Of a stretch of DNA of 36,864 nt, positions 1-4,160 are shown in pieces. This DNA comes from a virus. The number at the start of each line of letters is the position of its first letter. The stretch's first letter is position 1. Below the pieces are notes generated by a model. The model was given only the letters and a program-made list of their open reading frames with translations. It was not told the DNA's origin and did not search any database. The stretch is taken from IMG/VR virus record IMGVR_UViG_3300007516_000057, positions 1 through 36,864 of that record; one strand, given 5' to 3'. The position numbers and the translations under genes are program-made.

Positions 1-137
1 CTCCTAATCGCGGCGAGTGATCCGGCACCGCCGTTGCGATGCGCGTGGCTACACGACCACCACCCGTCGTATGCTGACTTCGTGATGGCGTAACGAGCGC
101 CGGAAGGAAAAACTGCGGTGTACGCGTAACGGTTCAT
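1..137 (-). CDS. Hypothetical phage protein, 3' end outside window
   Basis: An open frame starts with ATG at 137 and runs without a stop to the window edge, so 45 codons are visible and the C-terminus is missing. The visible protein is rich in Tyr, Trp, His and Gly, including a WWSCSHAHRNGG stretch. I do not recognise a family. The start is preceded by the strong ribosome-binding sequence AAGGAGACACC and overlaps the stop of the upstream gene as ATGA, so it is very likely translated in the same operon. Confidence 0.6.
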   Translation of the reverse strand, partial: MNRYAYTAVFPSGARYAITKSAYDGWWSCSHAHRNGGAGSLAAIR

Positions 138-364
138 GGTGTCTCCTTCGTGGCGGCGTGTTTGGCAATGATCGCGCAACAAAGAATGTCGAACCAAGTC
201 TCCATGAGATTCCATGCGTAGTCACGCTCATCGTCGGGCGCTTCGATGTAACTCGCGTGCGCAGCGTCATATCCGCGCCTCGCGTCACTGATTGTGAAGG
301 CGTTGTCGCGCGCCCTAACAAAAGCCGCTCCAGCCTTCATCACGGTCGTGTCGTCCGCCGTCAT
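134..364 (-). CDS. Hypothetical small helical protein (76 aa)
   Basis: A 76-residue protein of unknown function. It is Ala/Asp-rich and predicted by eye to be mostly helical. The ATG at 364 has a good ribosome-binding site (AAGGAGG) and overlaps the end of the upstream gene. Its last four residues, KETP, are encoded by the AAGGAGACACC ribosome-binding site of the next gene, so coding and translation-start sequence are shared. No membrane segment or metal motif is evident beyond a CC pair near the C-terminus. Confidence 0.6.
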   Translation of the reverse strand: MTADDTTVMKAGAAFVRARDNAFTISDARRGYDAAHASYIEAPDDERDYAWNLMETWFDILCCAIIAKHAATKETP

Positions 365-546
365 ATTTCCTCCTTGTTTGACGAAACACCGCTCTTGTAA
401 TAACTAAGGGCGTCTTCGCGTGCCTCTTCGTGCTTCTCGTTTACGGCTTTTATCTCTTCAATGAAGATCCGGTCAGCAGCGGCAATAGCCCTATCAAGAG
501 CTGCCTCACGGAACACAATTGACTTCGCCAACTTTTCCATGCTCAT
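361..546 (-). CDS. Hypothetical small charged helical protein (61 aa)
   Basis: A 61-residue protein rich in Glu, Lys and Ala, with the look of a single long amphipathic or coiled-coil helix. The ATG at 546 follows TAAAGGAGACACC, one of four near-identical start-proximal sequences in the left arm. ATGA overlaps join it to both neighbours. A second ATG two codons in gives an alternative start. No function recognised. Confidence 0.6.
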   Translation of the reverse strand: MSMEKLAKSIVFREAALDRAIAAADRIFIEEIKAVNEKHEEAREDALSYYKSGVSSNKEEI

Positions 547-737
547 GGTGTCTCCTTTATTCCTAGATACCAGTATGGTCTAGGTCGCCCGCCCTGCCGA
601 CGGTCTGTGTATGGTCGAGAGTTGCGCTCAAGACGAATGTCTTCAACAGCGGAGTCATAGACAGCTTGGGCTTTTGCCACCTCGTCGTGATAGATCATCG
701 TGGCCAAGTTGATTGCGTATTGATAGTCGGTGCTCAT
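543..737 (-). CDS. Hypothetical small protein (64 aa), first gene of a left-arm operon
   Basis: The frame is open upstream to 776, but I choose the ATG at 737. It begins an ordinary protein, whereas the upstream residues would be read from promoter-like DNA. The N-terminal half is helical and the C-terminal half is rich in Arg, Tyr and Pro. There is no Shine-Dalgarno sequence. Instead a TACCGT box ends exactly six bases before the ATG, with TTGCGA 17 bases further upstream, consistent with a leaderless mRNA. The C-terminus KETP is encoded by the next gene's ribosome-binding site. Function unknown. Confidence 0.55.
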   Translation of the reverse strand: MSTDYQYAINLATMIYHDEVAKAQAVYDSAVEDIRLERNSRPYTDRRQGGRPRPYWYLGIKETP

Positions 738-743
738 GCCTAC

Positions 744-772
744 ACGGTAGCAGGCGTAAGGCGAACTCGCAA
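744..772 (-). promoter_or_regulatory. Putative leaderless promoter for the 737 gene
   Basis: On the minus strand TTGCGA (772-767), a 17-base spacer and TACCGT (749-744) are followed by six bases and then the ATG at 737. A TGC just before the hexamer fits an extended -10 element. The geometry and the shared GCCTGCTAC core match the promoter-like sequence before the gene starting at 3289. Transcription would begin at or next to the ATG. This is inferred from sequence only. Confidence 0.45.
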
Positions 773-883
773 CCATCGCTGACTGCTTTATGGCTCAATC
801 GAGTCGAATATGGCTCAAGCCGGTGAACGCCTACATGCCCTGTTTGTTGGCGTACACCATCAATACACCATGTTCGAGGGAAC

Positions 884-937
884 ATAGTGATACAGAAATG
901 CACAATGTGCGAAAATCGTGCATAATTGTATCACTAT
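884..937. repeat. Long inverted repeat / hairpin
   Basis: Outer arms ATAGTGATACA (884-894) and TGTATCACTAT (927-937) are perfectly complementary over 11 bp. Inside them, ATGCAC and GTGCAT form a further 6-bp stem after a three-base internal loop, leaving a 14-base terminal loop. It lies in the gene-poor stretch upstream of the leaderless promoter for the 737 gene. It could be a dimeric operator or a structured transcript. Confidence 0.7.
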
Positions 938-949
938 GACGTCAATTGA

Positions 950-1072
950 GTACCGAAAACGGTACTGTTCTGCCATCGTTGCATCGAAAAACGATGCAAT
1001 TCTACCGTTTATGCGCAGAAAGCCGCACCCTCATGGCTCTGTGAAGGTTTTCCAATTTCCAGAATCTGGAAA
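950..1072. repeat. Chain of three tight hairpins
   Basis: Three perfect short hairpins follow the large inverted repeat. GTACCG/CGGTAC has a 4-base loop (950-965), TTGCATCG/CGATGCAA a 5-base loop (979-999), and TTTCCAG/CTGGAAA a 3-base loop (1056-1072). In addition AAACGGTA (957-964) can pair with TACCGTTT (1003-1010), giving an alternative fold. None is followed by a clear T-run on either strand, so they do not look like simple terminators. Confidence 0.55.
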
Positions 1073-1100
1073 AAGTACGGATATCAGCACAATCACCGTG

Positions 1101-1348
1101 TCAGCCACGAATGTGCGGTTTTGCGTGCATTTCTATGTGACAATTGGCACACATGACGTCGCACTTGGAAATCTCTAAGAGAATATCCTCCCACGGGCGG
1201 CCACTTAAGTCCCCGATGTTAAACTTTTTGGCGGAAGGGTCGCGATGATGGAAGTGGAGAGCGGCGAAACATTTATTGTAACCACGTCAGATCCTTCCGC
1301 CTCTGCTTCTTCTCTAAGTTCCTTAATGAATTGGTCGAATGTTGTCAA
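1101..1348 (-). pseudogene. Decayed HNH endonuclease gene (frameshifted)
   Basis: An intact ribosome-binding site (GAGGA) precedes a TTG at 1348. That frame encodes an HNH-like N-terminal helix (residues about 1-20, LTTFDQFIKELREE...) and then runs into a non-homologous tail and a stop. The +1-related frame, about 60 nt after the start, encodes the remainder of a typical HNH domain: GYNKCFAALHFHHRDPSAKK, then a GRPWEDILLEISKC stretch and CANCH, ending at TGA 1101. The HFHH and C..CANCH elements are the zinc/active-site signatures of the family. The join lies near 1286 and loses at least one base plus the first expected Cys. It is either a real pseudogene or a base-call error. Confidence 0.7.
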
Positions 1349-1365
1349 TTTGTTGTCCTCAGTCT

Positions 1366-1448
1366 GTTCACAAAACCGACTCGCGAATCAGTTTTGATGC
1401 TATTTTGTGAACGCATTTTGTGGTCATATGACCTCGTTTTGCGGTCAT
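1366..1448. repeat. Inverted and direct repeat cluster
   Basis: GTTCACAAAA (1366-1375) and TTTTGTGAAC (1403-1412) form a perfect 10-bp inverted repeat. It is followed by the 12-bp palindrome GGTCATATGACC (1422-1433). TTTTGTGGTCAT (1416-1427) recurs as TTTTGCGGTCAT (1437-1448), 21 bp apart, which is two helical turns. The cluster lies between the 86-residue gene ending at 1470 and the HNH remnant, a likely site for protein binding. Confidence 0.6.
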
Positions 1449-1469
1449 CACTGATGCGCAGAACTAACC

Positions 1470-1730
1470 TTAAGTGAGTGTTGTAGGTACCTGCGCCCGG
1501 AGTTGCGCCAGCGAGAGTCCGATTTCGTAGTTGAGTCTCGCCTTTTCGACGTAGGCCGCCATTCCAAACGGAGTGAGAGCCCCGTCATGCCCAGCAAGCC
1601 ACCAGATCATTCCATACATCTGCTCAACAGCCTCGTATACGTCTCCACCGTTCTCTATCGACCAGTTGAGTTCCTGATTGGAGAGCAATGCTCCCGACTC
1701 GTCTACACAATGCAGGTAACTGCCGCTCAT
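1470..1730 (-). CDS. Hypothetical small phage protein (86 aa)
   Basis: An 86-residue protein with a helical core around YGMIWWLAGHD and a VEKARLNYEIGL segment. The general pattern, an aromatic helix followed by a 'VE.AR.NY..G' helix, is one I associate with small actinobacteriophage proteins, but no function is known to me. ATG at 1730 follows CAAGGAGACAGC, a variant of the shared start-proximal sequence. It overlaps the upstream gene by 4 bases. Confidence 0.6.
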   Translation of the reverse strand: MSGSYLHCVDESGALLSNQELNWSIENGGDVYEAVEQMYGMIWWLAGHDGALTPFGMAAYVEKARLNYEIGLSLAQLRAQVPTTLT

Positions 1731-2131
1731 GCTGTCTCCTTGTCTGAACTGAGGAAAACACTAGAGCCCTCGATCCGTATTCTGAATCGAGCATCGGCGA
1801 TGAGGCTATAGAGTTCTTGGGCTCTCTTGACTCTGAGTTTGGCGTCTTTGAGTGCTGCTCGGGCTAGGAGGACCTCCTTGTATGCGGCCTGGCAGGATTC
1901 GTCTAGTGGATCCTCATCCGCCATTGTCAACTCTTGGAATTCGTTTGCCACTTCTAAGAATTCGTCTAGGGACAATCTCTCGCCCGTATCTTCAGAGACT
2001 CTCTTTTGCGCCTGAAGCGCCGTGATCAAATCCAATGCGTACTTGGTGTCTGAGGCTGCTACTACTCTGCTGACAATCTCGCCGATCTCGCGTCTAGACA
2101 GCGGCACCGTATATGTGGTGGTGTTTTTCAC
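1727..2131 (-). CDS. Hypothetical helical protein (134 aa)
   Basis: A 134-residue protein that starts at GTG 2131 with GGGAGG eight bases upstream. It has a short N-terminal strand region, then long charged helices (about residues 15-115). I see no catalytic or metal motif. The final KETA is encoded by the ribosome-binding site of the downstream gene. ATGA-type overlaps place it in the middle of a three-gene unit with 2128-2436 and 1470-1730. Confidence 0.55.
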   Translation of the reverse strand: MKNTTTYTVPLSRREIGEIVSRVVAASDTKYALDLITALQAQKRVSEDTGERLSLDEFLEVANEFQELTMADEDPLDESCQAAYKEVLLARAALKDAKLRVKRAQELYSLIADARFRIRIEGSSVFLSSDKETA

Positions 2132-2436
2132 TTCAGCCTCCCTGTGGGCTTTGTGGACTTTGTGGAATCAGCGGCTTTGCGGGAATCGTAGTCCCCTGTG
2201 GTGTAATCAGCAGAATTGGATATGCGCAATACTTCGTTGGCGACGTCTGAAGCGGTATGCGCCGCAAAGTAAGCCTTCTCGGTTTTTATCCTAAGCGAGC
2301 TAGCGTCCCACGCCACCTTGTCGGCTACATCGCTCTCGTGACATGCGGTTTTGAACGCGGCGTAGGCGTGGATTTTGGCCGCATCTGCCTCAACAGCGAT
2401 ATCGTAAGCGGACTCAATAGTTTTTATGACGTTCAT
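2128..2436 (-). CDS. Hypothetical Ala-rich helical protein (102 aa)
   Basis: A 102-residue Ala/Asp-rich protein, helical for most of its length with a disordered Ser/Thr/Lys tail. Function unknown. The ATG at 2436 has the start-proximal sequence GAAGGAGACACA. It is the first gene after a 150-base gap filled with inverted repeats and a plausible promoter, so it probably leads a small operon. Confidence 0.6.
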   Translation of the reverse strand: MNVIKTIESAYDIAVEADAAKIHAYAAFKTACHESDVADKVAWDASSLRIKTEKAYFAAHTASDVANEVLRISNSADYTTGDYDSRKAADSTKSTKPTGRLK

Positions 2437-2456
2437 TGTGTCTCCTTCGTGCGTTA

Positions 2457-2494
2457 TTTACTGTTCAGTAAATATTCACGCTCGTTGTGAATAT
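2457..2494. repeat. Two adjacent palindromes over the -10 region
   Basis: TTTACTG/CAGTAAA with a 2-base centre (2457-2472) abuts ATATTCAC/GTGAATAT with a 7-base centre (2472-2494). The second overlaps the TATATT box of the proposed promoter, and both fall in or beside the predicted start of the transcript for the 2436 gene. This is the position of a repressor operator. Inferred from symmetry alone. Confidence 0.5.
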
Positions 2495-2518
2495 AGCACT
2501 TTTAGTGAATATGGACAA
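2490..2518 (-). promoter_or_regulatory. Putative sigma70-type promoter for the 2436 gene
   Basis: Minus-strand TTGTCC (2518-2513), a 17-base spacer and TATATT (2495-2490) form a reasonable -35/-10 pair in an AT-rich gap. The 5' leader of about 50 bases carries the strong AAGGAGACACA ribosome-binding site. Both boxes are embedded in inverted repeats, so the promoter is probably regulated. Confidence 0.45.
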
Positions 2519-2598
2519 AGAGTATCTTTTCGAACCTCTTTGTCCACAAGTATCGCTCAAATATGGGACAAATAGTATCATTATGCGACTATTCGTCC
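2513..2598. repeat. Pair of covarying inverted repeats
   Basis: GGACAAAGAG...CTCTTTGTCC (2513-2545) and GGACAAATAG...CTATTCGTCC (2566-2598) have identical geometry: 10-bp arms and a 13-base spacer, starting 53 bases apart. The second copy changes G to T in one arm and C to A in the other, keeping the symmetry; a second difference introduces one mismatch. The first overlaps the proposed -35 box and the second overlaps the stop codon of the upstream gene. Confidence 0.65.
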
Positions 2599-3083
2599 AC
2601 ATGTTCGATTATTCGTTCGTTTCTCGCCTTCATCCACTTTTCAAGGTCTTCTTCTGACATATGCACTAGAGTGCTCAAACCGTGTGTGTCGACCAGCATG
2701 TTTGGGTCACAACAACCATCGCATCCGTGAACAGTGTTGTCATAGGGCGCGGCGACAAGTTCGTCTGGGTCTGGATGGCCGATTCCGTGTGGACAGATGC
2801 GCTCTATCATCATTCTGTCTGGTCGCCAGTTTTGCGGCCACGATCTCATGTGGTGATCGCTGCGATTGTGGACGGTACAGGGCTGCCCCTGGCACTGTTT
2901 AGTACTGTGGAGAGCCAAAAACACTATGTCTGTGTTCTCTAGTGTCGTCTCAGCGATGTCCCTATACATGCAATCCGTCCACCAAGCAGCGGCAGTATCC
3001 TTATTGGCCCACGCATTCCACCACGCTGACGCCTTCCTAAGCCCAGCGAGACCCTTCTCGTCCGTCTCATGGCTGTCGGTCAT
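2589..3083 (-). CDS. Cys/His-rich phage protein, probably zinc-binding (164 aa)
   Basis: A 164-residue protein with many Cys and His residues. They occur in a CQGQPCTVHNRSDHHM block (about residues 64-79), an ERICPHGIGHPDPD block (about 94-107) and a CDGCC cluster (about 121-125). I recall the 'ERICPHG.GHPDPD' pattern as recurrent in actinobacteriophage proteins of unknown function. Metal binding is inferred from the residues. The ATG at 3083 overlaps the stop of the 3080-3289 gene, and the 3' end overlaps an inverted repeat. Confidence 0.65.
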   Translation of the reverse strand: MTDSHETDEKGLAGLRKASAWWNAWANKDTAAAWWTDCMYRDIAETTLENTDIVFLALHSTKQCQGQPCTVHNRSDHHMRSWPQNWRPDRMMIERICPHGIGHPDPDELVAAPYDNTVHGCDGCCDPNMLVDTHGLSTLVHMSEEDLEKWMKARNERIIEHVDE

Positions 3084-3289
3084 AGTGCCGCCCTAATGGC
3101 CTCACGCACAGCGTCAGCACACTGCTGGTAAGTGAAAATGCTGTCAGCGCAAGACTCTATCTGCACAATGACGTCCTGCGTCAAGCACTGCGGGATCAGA
3201 TGGTTCATCATGTGCTCAGTCTCGTCGCTCTTGCGCTTGTCGTAGTCTCTGGCTACTGAGGCTGCTCTGCGGATCTCGTCAATCGTCAT
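3080..3289 (-). CDS. Hypothetical small protein (69 aa), leaderless start
   Basis: A 69-residue mainly helical protein with three Cys residues and no recognised function. The ATG at 3289 lacks a Shine-Dalgarno sequence. TACGCT sits six bases upstream and TTGCTT 17 bases before that, the same arrangement as at the 737 gene. It overlaps the Cys/His-rich gene by four bases, so the two are presumably co-transcribed. Confidence 0.55.
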   Translation of the reverse strand: MTIDEIRRAASVARDYDKRKSDETEHMMNHLIPQCLTQDVIVQIESCADSIFTYQQCADAVREAIRAAL

Positions 3290-3295
3290 GTGGCC

Positions 3296-3324
3296 AGCGT
3301 AGCAGGCTAGCGAGAAAGAAGCAA
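3296..3324 (-). promoter_or_regulatory. Putative leaderless promoter for the 3289 gene
   Basis: Minus-strand TTGCTT (3324-3319), 17 bases, TACGCT (3301-3296), six bases, then ATG (3289). The core GCCTGCTAC is identical to that of the 744-772 promoter. The -35 box lies inside one arm of a long inverted repeat, suggesting control by a bound protein. Confidence 0.45.
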
Positions 3325-3359
3325 GCGATTAGATCCACTTGCGTATTGCTTGCGAGCCT
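3304..3359. repeat. Long imperfect inverted repeat over a promoter
   Basis: Arms of 24 bases (3304-3327 and 3336-3359) match at 18 positions without gaps around an 8-base centre, ATTAGATC. The left arm overlaps the proposed -35 box of the 3289 promoter, and the right arm reaches the stop codon of the upstream gene. It could be an operator, or a terminator-like hairpin for the upstream gene, although there is no T-run. Confidence 0.5.
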
Positions 3360-3612
3360 ACAACTTGTTTGCGATTTGAACAAAGATCGCACTAGCCGTA
3401 GAAACGATGGTTGTGATGATGACGATTGTGGCGTACAAGTTCTTCCTACTTGTCGACCGAAACTCTTCTCGTGTTTCTTCTCGCGTCTCTACCTCGGCGC
3501 TCGCCACTTCTAGTTTACGAAGGCGACCATTAAGATCGGCTCGATAGCCTTTTACTTCATCCTGAAGAGACGTTAACGCTCTATACAGACGATCAATTTC
3601 GGCGTCGCTCAT
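3358..3612 (-). CDS. Small coiled-coil plus membrane-anchor protein (84 aa), holin-like topology
   Basis: An 84-residue protein. Residues about 1-57 are a charged helix with heptad character and repeated EETREE. Residues about 58-84 are one hydrophobic segment (LYATIVIITTIVSTASAIFV) ending in a short polar tail. The topology resembles XhlA-type haemolysin/holin-associated proteins, but it is equally compatible with any phage membrane-anchored coiled coil. No endolysin is visible next to it, so a lysis role is a weak inference. No clear ribosome-binding site precedes the ATG at 3612; a hairpin lies just upstream. Confidence 0.55.
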   Translation of the reverse strand: MSDAEIDRLYRALTSLQDEVKGYRADLNGRLRKLEVASAEVETREETREEFRSTSRKNLYATIVIITTIVSTASAIFVQIANKL

Positions 3613-3619
3613 ATAGATT

Positions 3620-3640
3620 AACGGGCGCTACTCTCCCGTT
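3620..3640. promoter_or_regulatory. Hairpin in the leader of the 3612 gene
   Basis: AACGGG (3620-3625) and CCCGTT (3635-3640) form a 6-bp stem with a 9-base loop, eight bases upstream of the ATG at 3612. The purine stretch GGGAGAG on the minus strand falls in the stem and loop, so the hairpin could hide a distant ribosome-binding site. There is no T-run. Confidence 0.35.
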
Positions 3641-3671
3641 TGTAGTCTAGTTCGTGAGCACAAGTTCAATG

Positions 3672-3730
3672 TCGCAACATAATGCGATTTCAAGCCCAAA
3701 AAATGACACACAATTCGCAACATTTTGCGA
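3672..3730. promoter_or_regulatory. Two copies of the palindrome TCGCA-N6-TGCGA
   Basis: TCGCAACATAATGCGA (3672-3687) and TCGCAACATTTTGCGA (3715-3730) differ only in two central bases. Their centres are 43 bp apart, close to four helical turns. They occupy the gap before the 3612 gene, and the second abuts the stop of the gene ending at 3731. This arrangement is typical of paired dimeric operators. Confidence 0.6.
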
Positions 3731-4003
3731 CTAAAATTTGTAAATGTTTTTGATGGCTCTGACAAGATCGATGTGGCTGAGATTGCCATCTTTGAAGAGT
3801 TCGACGAGTTCAAGAACTCTTTCCTTCTTGGCGGTCTCCGCCGCAGCCCTCGTAACCGCATCATCTCTCGCCACAGACGCATCGTCAAAAGCCTCCATAG
3901 AAGGGTATTCCTTTCCCAGACCGTCACGCACAACGCCCGACAGCATCTCTGCGCGTGTAGCAATTCGCCTACCCAAAGTACACCGCCGAAAGAACCTCTC
4001 CAC
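3731..4003 (-). CDS. Hypothetical charged protein (up to 90 aa), start uncertain
   Basis: The frame encodes a small protein with a mostly helical C-terminal half rich in Ala, Glu, Lys and Val. The listed start is GTG 4003, which overlaps the upstream gene by 35 bases and has no clear ribosome-binding site. TTG at 3976 and ATG at 3946 are alternatives. No family recognised. Confidence 0.45.
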   Translation of the reverse strand: MERFFRRCTLGRRIATRAEMLSGVVRDGLGKEYPSMEAFDDASVARDDAVTRAAAETAKKERVLELVELFKDGNLSHIDLVRAIKNIYKF

Positions 4004-4160
4004 AGGTCAGAGCTTCGTCAAATCCAACAGCATAGACACTAATCAGAACAACGTTTTGAGATCCGAGACTGGTCATAGAGACTCGATATTCGCGAAATCT
4101 TTCTGAGCGATCTTCAGGATCTGAGAAGAACGAGTAGTCGGGCCACCAGTCCTCATCCAT
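3969..4160 (-). CDS. Hypothetical small protein (63 aa)
   Basis: A 63-residue protein beginning MDEDWWPDY, acidic and aromatic at the N-terminus. The start is coupled to the giant upstream gene through TAATG. No motif recognised. It is probably real because of the coupling and the lack of another frame here. Confidence 0.5.
   Translation of the reverse strand: MDEDWWPDYSFFSDPEDRSERFREYRVSMTSLGSQNVVLISVYAVGFDEALTCGEVLSAVYFG

Noticed and set aside
918-1178. 86-codon plus-strand ORF in the gene-poor stretch
   Set aside because: It runs through three perfect hairpins and antisense to the HNH remnant, has no ribosome-binding site and encodes nothing recognisable. All convincing genes are on the other strand.
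1230-1301. Inverted repeat GGCGGAAGG/CCTTCCGCC
   Set aside because: Both arms fall within the coding remnant of the HNH gene and are 54 bases apart; chance or coding constraint is sufficient.
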